NCBI GenBank assembly: GCA_045837725.1
Contig: JBEWZL010000077.1
Location: 248,001 to 312,000 of the forward strand
Direction of reading: 5' to 3'
Source: Vermamoeba vermiformis
Lineage: Eukaryota; Tubulinea; Echinamoebida
DNA: 64,000 bases
In this document: in pieces, positions 35,105 to 45,750 of the stretch
Layout of the letters: each line of letters opens with the position of its first letter
Numbering within the stretch: position 1 is the stretch's first letter
Made by a program: the position numbers and the translations under genes
Notes under the pieces: model-generated
What the model was told of the DNA's origin: nothing
Seen by the model: the letters and a program-made list of their open reading frames with translations, nothing else
Databases searched by the model: none

Positions 35105-35938
35105 ATGGTAATGGACTCAATATATCACCATGCACTACATTAAATAGTATACTAATACGAGTGCATTTATAGAGCTCTGGCAAGTTAATTTTGGTTATTG
35201 GTGACTTCCATATTCCTCACCGAGCAAACGATTTGCCCAAAGAATTTAAAGAACTATTGGTAATTATTAATTATTGGACTACTATGGACGAGCTATTCAC
35301 AGTAATATTTATTAATTTTTCTGTTTTACTGTAGGTGCCAAACAAAATCCACCACATATTATGCACTGGAAATTTATGCACTAAAGAAACATACGATTAT
35401 TTAAAGACGATTGCGCCCGATATTCACGTCGTTAAAGGAGATTTTGATGAGGTAATTGGCTTATTATTTTTCGCCCCAAACTTGCGCAGATCTGACTCAG
35501 TCCTCAACGATCTTTCAAACGTTACAAAAGTATTAATGCGTGCCTATTATTAATCATTACTAGAACACTACATATCCGGACGAGAAAGTCATCACGATCG
35601 GTTCGTTCAAGTTCGGTCTTACACACGGTCACCAGATCGTGCCCTGGGGCGACAAAGAAGCACTTGCCATGCTACAACGTCGCTTGGACTGCGATGTGCT
35701 GATCACTGGCCACACACACGACTTCAAGGCCTTTGAATACGACGACAAGTTCTTCATCAATCCCGGCTCAGCGACAGGTGCCTATTACTCGGCCGTGAGT
35801 GCAGTGGGCAGTGTTGCACCGAGCTTTGTGCTGATGGACGTGCAAGAGAACTTGATCGTGTCGTACATCTATCAACTCACGGAAGAGGGACTGCAGATCA
35901 AGAAGATTGACTACAAGAAGCCTGGCAGCGAGCTGTGA
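35105..35938 (+). CDS. VPS29: VPS29, retromer subunit
   Basis: VPS29 is the metallophosphoesterase-fold subunit of the retromer/commander coats that recycle endosomal cargo. Four coding exons (35105-35107, 35173-35259, 35335-35451, 35564-35938) give 193 residues, the family's usual size. Nearly every conserved block is present: [87 protein letters not shown] and SFVLMDVQ. The start codon is the whole coding part of exon 1: the intron begins right after ATG. The first three coding exons are AT-rich, and the last is GC-richer. Its stop is 113 bp from that of the convergent SmG gene. Confidence 0.94.
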
Positions 35939-36051
35939 GCTGTGAGCACTGTAGTAGCGTACATTAATATAAATTGCACTCTAGTCTTCTATACAAAGCT
36001 CTTTATTTGGCAGTCAAGACAATATTATAGTAGTGGTAGCATTATAGTGCG

Positions 36052-36511
36052 TTACACTCGTTCTAAAGGCTCCATCATCACCACACTGTTGCCGCGAATG
36101 ACCTGCGAACACAACATTAGTATTATGTACAATACACAGGACGTATTAGTTCATTGCGTACCACCATGCCAATCTCGTTCTTTTCATTGGCTGAGACCTC
36201 CTCGACTGACTGATCCAAAACGATGTTCATGTATTGGTCAAATCCACGCAAAACACCGACGACTTTTCTGTTGCCATTAAGTTTGACTATAAAAACGATT
36301 AATTATAAAGAGTCACCAGTAGAAAATCAAGATCATTTTTCGTGTATAATAAATAATTATTATCGCCAATATTTTGTAATCAAAGCCACTTACGTGCCAA
36401 GCGCTTGTCCATGTATCTAATAAAACAAATGATATTTAGAACACGTTAAAAAAATTATACGCCAAACATAGCCACTTACTTGCGCATATCTGGTAAACTA
36501 GCCTTGCTCAT
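36052..36511 (-). CDS. SNRPG: Small nuclear ribonucleoprotein G (SmG)
   Basis: SmG is one of the seven proteins of the Sm ring on spliceosomal snRNAs. Four tiny exons (36480-36511, 36394-36416, 36162-36286, 36052-36102) join to 76 residues, exactly the human length. The Sm1 motif is KLNGNRKVVGVLRGFDQYMN and the Sm2 motif is GMVVIRGNSVVMMEPLERV; the start MSKASLPDMRKYMDKRL parallels human MSKAHPPELKKFMDKKL. The ending ERV and the MSKA start separate SmG from Lsm7. Confidence 0.95.
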
Positions 36512-36760
36512 TATCGTATTGTGTATATATCAATGAATTATTGATACTCAAGAAATTAACTAGAACAACAACGAGTGTTTGTTGATGTTCAAAGAGAAAA
36601 AGATAAGCGAAGGCAACGCGCACCAAATTTTAAACCACGGCTCCGGAGTCGATCGCGCTGAGAATCGTAATTGTTAACACACAGCGCTGAGAGTGCCACG
36701 TATACGGGCGTATATCAGCGGAAAGACAAGACTAAATCTAATTGGAGTTTTAATGTACAG

Positions 36761-37405
36761 TCAATAATCAGCAGCACCACTATTGTGTCCATACAGCCCC
36801 AGTGAGAGCACACGCAACACTCGTTGCACTGCATGGCACGCAGTGTGGTTCAAAGGAGTGTCTTGCACCGTGCACAGCAGGCTTAGGGACACGAGTACCG
36901 CTAGCAACAGTGGCACCAAATACCCAAATATTCTCCAACGTTGAGGGTAAGATGTTGGAAGCTTCGCCTTGTTCTCGTTAGAGATAGTATTGAAGGTTTT
37001 ATTGCTAATATTTTTTGTTGTTTGTTGCGGATTTATGTACTGTGGCTGTGTTGCTTCAACATTTTGCTCTAATAATTGGCATTAATAATAGAATAAAAAT
37101 TATAGAATTTATGGAACCTTCTGCGCTGCTGGATTCGAAGCTTTCGTCCAGCTGATCCTCAATTCCCTCAAACTCGTCATCCGAACCTGGTTCCTTGAGA
37201 ATATGCGTTTCGTACAGCTTTATGTAATACTATAGCGAGGAATTAAAGTGTTGTTGGAGGCTAGCTACAGGAAGGAGAGAGACCCACCTACCTCTTTTGG
37301 CTGATCCTTAACGTGCGGTATTATTACACCATTAGCAGACAACAGCGATTTGAGCTTGCTAATTGGCAGCTTTTTATAAGTTGTGTCATCGCGTGCGGTT
37401 GACAT
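36761..37405 (-). CDS. LEM/HeH-like domain protein with one C-terminal membrane span
   Basis: Three exons (37292-37405, 37118-37229, 36761-37068) encode 177 residues. Residues 10-50 (YKKLPISKLKSLLSANGVI, then KEYYIKLYETHIL) follow the two-helix pattern of LEM and HeH domains (xLRxLLxxxG...xxxLYExxL). An acidic linker follows, and a hydrophobic segment near residue 125 (FGYLVPLLLAVLVSLSLL) should span the membrane once. This is the plan of small inner-nuclear-membrane proteins such as emerin, which bind chromatin through BAF. The domain call is moderate because LEM and HeH folds have little sequence identity. One donor is the unusual GTTCCA at 37117, so that junction needs a transcript. Confidence 0.55.
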
Positions 37406-37993
37406 TTGTTAAACAAACATGTCACAATGATTCAAGATGGGTTGCAACAAACGCAAAGTACACCGAAAGAAAGAACCTTGATGAACCTGATTCTTGCCAC
37501 CTTGGTCCATGGACCATGATTACGCAAAAAAAGTTAGGAGATTTGCAAAAGATCAGCACCAAGAACGTAAAAAAAGGAGGCGTTGTTTATCCTCGAACCA
37601 ATTATGATTAATATTCCCTCGATATTCAGTCGGTGCTCTTACGTATTTATAGTCGTTCAAGGAATACCTTATCAACTTTATCTTTCCAATAACGACCCAC
37701 GTGTTTTTCGTATTTTTTTGCCGAGTACGAAAAAAAATCACAAACAAATCTCGCTAAGGAAAAAAACTGACCAATAGCGAAGCGGCGTAAAGCAGAAAGA
37801 TAGAAATTTCATGTGACGAACAAAAATTGAGAGACTAAAAATAGCACGTCTATATTTATCAATTTCCTCCCTAAACGCGTTATAAAAATCATTTCGGCCT
37901 CTGTTTTGTTTATCTCAAAGGAACGACAAACAACTTGAGGGGACTAACTTTCAAACAACAAACCCTTCTATTTCATTCATACAAGCTGTAATC
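37406..37993. promoter_or_regulatory. Divergent promoter region, left part of the AT-rich segment
   Basis: 588 bp between the LEM-like gene and the acidic/basic protein gene. A TATA-like TATAAAAA lies at 37881-37888, about 106 bp before the ATG at 37994. A plus-strand open stretch starting inside the LEM-like gene (37363-37611) looks like chance. Confidence 0.4.
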
Positions 37994-38966
37994 ATGTATG
38001 GCAACAAGTATCCTGCCTTCTTCTCCTTTGCTGATCCAGTCGGCAACGATTCTGGCTTTGACTTCTTCACTGGAGGAGATGATAACATTCAATTGCACTA
38101 CAATTCATACTTCCCCAGCGATTCTGGTTTTGGCCTTGATCCAAAGGAGTTGCACGGTGTCGATCCTCTCAAATACGAACAAGTTGATTTTATGGACGTG
38201 GAAGAGGAAATGATGATGATGCGACCTCCTTCTTCTCGATTTGATGACGACGATATGTTCGAGGACGACAATTACAACTCTGATGCGGAGGAAGACGAAC
38301 GAGATGTTTCGAACGACGATATGGAAACCAACGAAGACGACGATGAAGAGGAGCTTTCTGACCAATCAAGTAAGTATTTACGAAACTTTCGATTATCGCT
38401 ACGCTCGTTCCACGCCACGTCTCCAGTCACAAATTAATTTTATTTTGGTTTGGGAGGCGTGGGTGAAAATCTCCCACAATTGAGATTTATAACTGCTTTA
38501 TTATCGCTTTCTAGCTCGTATCTAACCCGATTTCATAGGCCGTTCAAACACTGTTAATAGCTCAGCAGTATTGCCCGCTTCAAAAACACCAATTTTGGAT
38601 GCCACCGCCTTTTGCGCTGAATTGAAGATTGGAGCTGAACGAGACGCTGACCCTGAATCAATTAGAATCACCGATTTCAACACATTCATTTCTCAATTGA
38701 AAGTTTACTGCCCGAAGCAACACCAAACCCAAAACGACGAGGCGCGCATTAAAGCCCTTCGCCGCTGGTTTGACGGTATTCCCAACAAAAAGAAACGAAA
38801 GGAATCATTTGTCATCAAAATGAAGCCTGAAAAGAAGAACAAGATTTTAGTGTGCTTCAAAAAGATTCAGAAGTTTGTTCGTGAACAAGGAGCCAGTCCA
38901 CGCGAATCAAATGTGCCTACCAATCAAATGCACTTCGCGCAACAAGCACTTGTCTCGTACTCATAA
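37994..38966 (+). CDS. Unrecognised protein with acidic N-terminal and basic C-terminal halves
   Basis: Two exons (37994-38369, 38539-38966) give 267 residues. The N-terminal half is rich in aromatic and acidic residues (PAFFSFADPVGNDSGFDFF) and turns into long Asp/Glu runs (FDDDDMFEDD, NEDDDEEEL). The C-terminal half is basic and helical, with LRRWFDGIPNKKKRKESF and KILVCFKKIQKFVREQ. An acidic activation-like part plus a basic DNA- or RNA-binding-like part would suit a nuclear regulator, but I recognise no domain and give no function. Codon use resembles the neighbouring carotenoid genes rather than the GC-rich genes. The left copy of the 33-bp repeat lies 157 bp after its stop. Confidence 0.6.
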
Positions 38967-39521
38967 TCACTGGTGATTGCGCAGTCAGTCATCTTATCGG
39001 CTCTGGCCACCAATTTTGTGTCAAATAATGTAAATAGTGTACTATAGTAAACCTCGTTTCCCCGGATATCTCGCCCAATTGTTTTAAGCACACATTTACT
39101 TTGTTATTAATGCGAAGCGGCTGTTAGCCGTAAAGGCTTAAAATAGATCGATAAAGTGTCTTATTTCAACCCAAACTAAAGTTTCCAATAAACTCAGCTG
39201 GGCCAGTTGTCGAAATAAAATAGTAAATCTCATTAAAAGTAATGTTAGCCTTCGTATTAATGTTAATTACGGTCAAACGCCAGTCAAACCAAAAAGGTCG
39301 GTTGCGATCGCAATTAATGATTGCTAAATTTCATTACATTAATAGACACACTTGAAGATTTAGATAAAGAGAAATCTTTAATTTTTGGCAATGTTGTCGC
39401 GAACAGAAGCACCAAGGTTAGTTAGCAACGATAGTATTTACAATGCAAAATTAACTTTACCCTTAAATACATTTTTTACCAACGAGGCAATCACAAGGTT
39501 ATATAATTTTGTCTGCATCAT
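38967..39521. other. Intergenic region holding the left 33-bp repeat
   Basis: 555 bp of AT-rich DNA between the stop of the acidic/basic gene and the stop of desaturase A. The only clear feature is the repeat at 39123-39155. Confidence 0.5.
39123..39155 (+). repeat. Left copy of 33-bp direct repeat flanking the carotenoid cluster
   Basis: The core TAAAGGCTTAAAATAGAT is identical to that of the copy at 48070-48102; over 33 bases there are only three differences. Both copies are in the same orientation and about 110-160 bp after a plus-strand stop codon. Confidence 0.85.
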
Positions 39522-41364
39522 TTAATATTTTACAGTGTACTTGCCACATAAAATTCTGGAAACAACGCGAGCAGATTCGACGATTGTTGGTACGCCTGAG
39601 CCAGGGCAGGTATTGCCTCCTACGATATAAGTATTCTTAATCTCGAATTGATTAGGCGGGCGCATGAACGACATTTGTTCCATTGTGTGGGCCAACGAGA
39701 AAACAGCTCCGTAATGTACGTTATATTCTGATGACCAATCTTCCGGCGTGATAATCTTTTCATCTTCAATATGATTTCTAATTCCGACCAATCCTAATTG
39801 TTCTTCAATTATAGATAACACAGTCTCGCGGAACGGTTGCGTTAGTTTTTGCCACCCATCGCCATTTCGCATAATCTTCAAGTTCGGAGTTGGAACAAGT
39901 ACGTATAATCCAGTCTTATCAGCGGGACAAACAGTAGGGTCAGTAATGCCGGGGAAACAAACGTACATCGCTTTGTTGAGATCCGTCGGGTTAAAATCGC
40001 CAGTATGACAAACTTCAGTAGAATTCTTCTTGACTTCGTTTGGATAGAGTATGTTATGGTGGCAAGTAAGAGTGTCCCATCGCTTATTCAAGCAAAGGTA
40101 CATCATGAATGTGGAGCATGAAAATTCCATTGAGTTGAGCCGTGTGCGAGTCCATTTTTTCAAATGTGTCTCATCGATCAGCTTGTTTAAAGTATAGCCA
40201 AAGTCTGCATTCATGATGACCTCGTCAGCTTCAATCAAGTCTCCGTTCTCCAAGAAGACGCCATTTGCTGCACCGTTCTCTATTTGGATCCTACTGACCG
40301 ACGACGCAAGTTGAATTTTTCCGCCAAGTTCAGTGAAAACTTTTGCAACGCCGCGAAGAATTGAGCTCAGACCACCCTCTGCGTACCATACACCGTACTT
40401 GCGTTCAATATATGGAATCATCGAGTAGATGCCAGGACAAGAGTATGCGCTCATTCTGTTAAAGCTTAGATAAGAATTTTAAGCTTATTAACAACGATTT
40501 GCCTTACCCTAAGTACTTGCTATGAAAAGAAAAAGCTAATTGGCATTGCTCATCAGCGAAATAATTTGCAAAAACATCCACGAGACTTTTGCCGATAGGA
40601 ATGCTTGGTAACGATGCGAGCCAATCTAGTGAAATACAATCCAAAGCATTTCGGATAGGTCGTTCCAGTAGTCCATAGCAAGCTCGCATCTTCTTGTCCT
40701 CTCTTTCGTTGAATTTGTCTAATCCTTTTTCATCGCCCGGAAACACCGCGGCGATCTCTTGTTTCATCTTTTGATCGTCCGCATACAGCGTGATCTTCTT
40801 GCCATTAGCGAAGTGAACTCGATTGAAAGTCTCGAGTTTGATTAGCTTGGCGTAATCGTTCAAATTTCTTCCAGACTCAGCAAAAATTTCTTCGCAAACG
40901 TTCTGAATGGTTCGAATCAATTAAATAAGTTTACTTATTATTTCTCAGCTTACCTTTAACATCAAGAGCGTTGGTCCTACGTCGAACAGGCAAGAACCGA
41001 CTTGAATTTGTGCGTTTCTTCCACCAATATGATTGTTCTTTTCAAGAACAGTAACATCGAAACCGCGTGCTTGCAGCAACATGGCTGCACTCAGACCGCC
41101 CCATCCAGCGCCAATAACGATCACTTTCGGTCTTCTTTTTGTAATTGGCGTTTGAGGTATGGGCCTGTGTTGCAGGTCTAGCGGCTCGTATTTACTGACT
41201 CCTTCTCCGAAGCGCGGATAGTAGCGCTTTGGAACGCTCATCGTGTTCTGTCAAACGAACATTAACTGATGGAGTTATTATTGCAGGGCAGTGCGGATCG
41301 TTACCTTGATGAGCAATCCAATGAAAGCTGAGGCGCATGCAATCAATACCACACTTAGTATCAT
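39522..41364 (-). CDS. CrtI-type carotenoid desaturase, paralogue A
   Basis: Members of this FAD-dependent family desaturate phytoene-like C40 (or C30) polyenes in membranes. Four exons (41305-41364, 40954-41247, 40508-40902, 39522-40455) give 560 residues. Exon 1 alone encodes a hydrophobic anchor, MILSVVLIACASAFIGLLIK. Then come the Rossmann motif VIGAGWGGLSAAMLLQARGF, EKNNHIGGRN, FDVGPTLLML, the block FSFHSKYLGMSAYSCPGIYS, GVWYAEGG and the family's C-terminal signature VGGNTCPGSGVPTIVESARV. It is bacterial-CrtI-like, not plant PDS. It lacks two introns found in paralogue C (after the VIG of the Rossmann strand and at the C-terminal HP-GSG site). Substrate and number of steps cannot be read from sequence. 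Confidence 0.9.
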
Positions 41365-41574
41365 GACTTTTGTTGTCTTCTGGGTACTCAGGTATTCAAT
41401 TGAATTCTGTTTTATATTTGCCCGGCGGAAACGGTTTCCGCTGATTGCAATGCATTCAAAATGTCGGAGTCTTGTGTCCGCTAGATGGTTTCACAAAAGT
41501 ATTATTAGACACGATGTCGGCATCAAGTTCCGAAAAGATCAAGTGTATTGTTTATTGCAACACTGTTTGGCATC

Positions 41575-43466
41575 TTAGTACTTGTTGTCATACTTGCGGC
41601 AAATGTAATTAGTCACAATCCTTGCCGCATCGATGAGCGTTGGAATGCCAGCACCCTATTAGTACGGTTTAAACATTGTCAAGATTATTATTATGGATCA
41701 TACTTACTGGATGATTAGAAGATCCGACGAGCCACGTATTCTCAATTTCAAACTTATTCGGGGGTCGTAAAATTAAGATTTGCAACATTTTGTGTTCCAA
41801 CCCGAAAACAGCTCCGTACGGGATGTTGTAATCAGCCTCCCAATCAGCAGGTGATATGATCTTCTCTTGCGCTATCGAGTTCGAAAGATTATCAAGCTTG
41901 AGTCTCTTTTCTAACCGCGCCAATATGGTCTTCTTGAAGATCTGCTTGATCTGATGCCAATTGATGTTTGGATTGATTTTTCTATTCGGAACTGACACTA
42001 AGACATACATGGCTGTATTATTCTCGGTTTGGATCGATGGATCCGTTACTCCAGGGAAACAAACGTACATGCTGTGTTCTTCACTGAGCGGATCAAATTC
42101 GCCAGTTTCGCAAACTCTCTTCATACACGCTTCAAAATCGGTCGGAAAGACTATGTTGTTATGAGAAGTGATGCTTGGCCATTTTCTATTGAGGTTTAAG
42201 TAGATCATAAAAGTTGAGCACGAGTACGTCATCTTGTCCATGGTCTTCGGGCTCCATGTCTTCAACGGTTGATCGATTGCATTCTTAACTAGCCAAGCAA
42301 TATCGGGGTTCATAACAATGTCATCTGCTTCGATAATTTCACCACTTTCTAGCGTAACCCCTGTCGCGGCTCCATTTTTCGTGTTAATCTTTTGTACCGC
42401 AGATGAAAGTCTTAACGTTCCTCCGTATTCAGTGAATACCTTCGCCATGGCTTCTAATATACTGCTTAGTCCTCCTTTTGTGTACCAAATTCCATCGGCT
42501 CTTTCAAAGTACGGAATTGAGATGTACGCGCCGGGACAAGTCCATGGGCTTGCTCTGCATTATTATCAGTTTGATGCATCTCGTTATGGTATTTCTAAGA
42601 GCGCGGATTACCCTAGATATTTGCTATGAAAAGAGAATGCCCATCGCAAAGCAGGAGAGGGAAAGTAATCGCCAAGAACGTCAAAGAAGGATCTGCCCAA
42701 AGGAAGCCAAGGTATGGATCGCATGAGGTCGATGTTAATCAAATCAAGGAAGCTGGCATAGGGCCTTGCTAATGCCTTCATTAAATATTCTCCTCTCGTT
42801 TTTTCAATCTTCATCATGCGATCCAAGCCAGCTTCCTCGTTCGGAAACAATCGTCTAATTTCTTCTTTTTGCTTTCCGTGATTCGAAGTCAGTAGCATAT
42901 CTCGACCATCACCAAAATAGATTTTGAAAAACGGATCCAATCTTTTCAGTTCCACATAGTCGGCCAGTTTTCTCCCGGATTCACAAAAAGCTTCTTCTAA
43001 GACATACTTCATTACTAAAATAGTTGGACCAGAGTCTAGGCGGCAATTTCCGAGTGTAATTCTTCCTTGACGACCGCCAATCTGTTCGTCTTTTTCCACA
43101 ATGGTCACGTCAAATCCTCGTGATTGAAGTAACATGGCTGAAGTAAGTCCTCCCCAGCCAGCTCCTGTAAATTCGGACGATGTTAAATATATCTTGCATG
43201 AATTAACCTTCCTACCAATAACTACTATTTTAGGTTTTCTGCGGTTGCCGTTTGGATGTTGAACGAATGGAGTTTTTCTAGTTGACATATCCAAGGGCTT
43301 GAACTCGTCGAAATTATTCGAAAATGGAGGGTAGTAACTCTTTCGATGCTGTCTTTCATTCTGAAATGCCACTTATTAACCAGATCTAAACGATCGTACA
43401 AATCCATACCTTGACGAGTAGCAGAACAACGCCAGCGAGTAATGCGGTAAGTAGCAATAGAATCAT
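41575..43466 (-). CDS. CrtI-type carotenoid desaturase, paralogue B
   Basis: Five exons (43410-43466, 43216-43360, 42612-43164, 41708-42554, 41575-41655) give 560 residues, the same length as A and C. Exon 1 is again a membrane anchor, MILLLLTALLAGVVLLLVK. The FAD motif GAGWGGLTSAMLLQSRGF follows a 51-bp intron, then EKDEQIGGRQG, GASPWTCPGAYISIPYFERA and the C-terminal GSSNHPGAGIPTLIDAAR. It lacks the intron that splits A and C after the GPT-LML/LQF segment. It is more diverged than A and C in the C-terminal third (FGLEHKMLQILILRPPN), so it may act on a different substrate. It lies head-to-head with paralogue C, 170 bp between start codons. Confidence 0.9.
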
Positions 43467-43636
43467 GTTGTGGTGTTTTTGTGAACTAATTGATCAAAAA
43501 GAGCCTGATTTACTCCTTTGAAGCTGATGCAATGGCTAGAAACTGGTGGCGGAAACTTTTCACGCCGACTCACAATTATTGAATTGGTTGCATTATTAGT
43601 AACATCAACACAACACAAAATCAACACGAATTGCAT
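43467..43636. promoter_or_regulatory. Bidirectional promoter between desaturases B and C
   Basis: 170 bp separate the two ATGs pointing outward, so B and C (and through C's orientation the oxygenase) may be expressed together. No defined motif is claimed. Confidence 0.45.
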
Positions 43637-45572
43637 ATGTTTATCACTTTACTAGTCGTGACTCTCGTAATTGCGCTAACATTCGTGACTTTAGTCGTGG
43701 TCAAGGTAAGTAGAACGAATTTGGTCATTGTTTCGCGTCACTATTAATACCGAATGTAGAATGAGCGATCAATGCCAAAGAAATACTACCCTCGATTTGG
43801 AATCGGGGTACAAGACTACAACCCTTTAGATCTATCCGGCAGACAGCAACCGAAAACGGCCGACAATAGGGCGCCTAATGTTATCGTCATTGGTAATTTA
43901 AACAAGACCAAGCGTTTCAAAATACTTACGTTATATATGCCTTTTAGGGGCTGGTTGGGGCGGTCTTGCGTGCGCAATGTCACTTCGGTCTCGCGGATTT
44001 GACGTTCTAATCGTCGAGAAAAATCCTGATATTGGGGGACGGAATACTCCCATTGAAGTTGGTTCATGCAAATTCGACGTTGGCCCGACGATGCTTCAGT
44101 TTAAAGTAAGCGGTGGAAAAATGAGTCTTGCTTGCTAACAAGTTTTAATAGCACATCGTCGAAGAGGTGTTCGCTGAGTCAGGAAATCGCCTTCAAGATC
44201 ACGTCAAGTTGACGAGACTAGACAACTACAACCGAATTTATTTCGACGATGGAATTGCGCTGGATTTGTACACGGACGATGAAGTCATGAAACAAGAATT
44301 AGATCGCGTATTTCCTGGAGCCTCGAAGGGACTGGAGAAGATGTACGAAAAAGAGAAGGAAAGAGGACCGTTATTTGTCTCGTTACTCGAGCGATCGTAC
44401 ACGAGCATTTTGGATTGCTTCACGTTGAATTGGTTCAGAGCTGTTACAAAGATTCCCCTTGGAAAGAGCTTGATGGACGTTCTCGGAGAATATTTCAGTG
44501 ATAAGCGATGTTGCTTAGCCTTTAGTATTCATAGCAAGTACCTCGGGTAAGTTCCGATCATTTCTGCGAGTAAATAACACTAATGTACTTGCAGAATGAG
44601 CCCGTGGAAATGTCCGGGACTTTACGTAGTAATTCCGTACTTTGAACGATTGACTGGTGTTTGGTACACTGAAGGTGGTCTTTATGCAATCGTCAACGCT
44701 ATGAGAAACATCTTTGTCAAAAATAACGGAAAAATCATGTTTTCAAGCACGGTCAAGTCCATTCACATCGAGAACGGAGCAGCTAAAGGAGTTATCTTGC
44801 AAGACGGAACTTTATTGCCTGCGGACGACGTTGTGATTAACGCTGATTTTGCATATGCTGCTCACAACCTCATCGGCGATAAGCACCTGAAGCGATGGAC
44901 GACGAAGAAAGTTGACTCTTGCGATTACTCTTGCTCCACGTTTATGATGTACATTTCACTGAACAAGAGATTTGATTCGCTCAAGTGCCACCACAACATC
45001 ATATTGGCCAAGGACGTGGTCAAGAATATGGATCAAATCTGCGTCTCTGGCGATCAAGACCCACGCGATGATAACAGATCAATTTATGTCTGCTTCCCTG
45101 GCTTGTCAGATCCAACCGTTTGTCCTGCCAACAAAACCGGGCTTTATGTCCTAGTACCAACTCCCAACTTGAAAATCGCCAAAGAATCGTCCGAGAAGGT
45201 GTACAGTCAGCTAAAAGAGACTATTTACTCAATGCTAGAAGACAGATTAGGCTTAGCTAACGTACGAGATTACGTTGAAGCAGAGAAAATCTTGACACCC
45301 GAGAACTTCGTCAACGATTTCAATGTGCATTATGGCGCTGTATTCGCTTTCGCTCACTCGATGTCTCAAGTCATGTTTAACAGACCACCCAATCAGTTTG
45401 AAATCAAAAACATGTTTCTCGTTGGAGGTGGCGCGCATCCGGTACGTCCGGCATTGTTCTCCGACTCAAACGTACTAATCCTGACTTTTAGGGCTCTGGC
45501 ATACCAAGCATTGTAGAATCAGCTCGCATCACTTCTCGTTTGCTTTGCAAAAAGTACAATATCGAGTATTAA
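43637..45572 (+). CDS. CrtI-type carotenoid desaturase, paralogue C
   Basis: Six exons (43637-43705, 43760-43892, 43948-44105, 44152-44546, 44595-45441, 45492-45572) give 560 residues. Exon 1 encodes the anchor MFITLLVVTLVIALTFVTLV. The FAD-binding motif begins VIGAGWGGL and continues DIGGRN and FDVGPTM. Later blocks are FSIHSKYLGMSPWKCPGLYV, GVWYTEGG, VCFPGLSDPTVCPANKTGLY and the terminal GGGAHP-GSGIPSIVESARI. This paralogue keeps every intron seen in A or B, so it best shows the ancestral gene structure. It lies 179 bp upstream of the oxygenase gene on the same strand. Confidence 0.92.
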
Positions 45573-45750
45573 GATGCACAAGATATTTATAACCCTCGTC
45601 GGAGATTCAATCCGAAGACAATTAAAAACAGTGTCTATTTTTACCCTCGTAACGAAATTTTAGCGATTGCTTTCGTGTCAACGTCTGAAGTTTGTCGGAA
45701 TCACCACCCGACCCAATTTAATTCATTGAAAGTTTGTTTGGCACGACTCA

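Noticed and set aside
37363-37611. 82-codon plus-strand open frame starting inside the LEM-like gene
   Set aside because: It overlaps a better-supported gene on the other strand, has no recognisable motif and ends in AT-rich promoter DNA.
39522-45572. Amine oxidase or retinol saturase as the identity of the three FAD proteins
   Set aside because: The C-terminal GxHPGxGIP signature and the KYLGMSPW..PG block are those of CrtI-type carotenoid desaturases.
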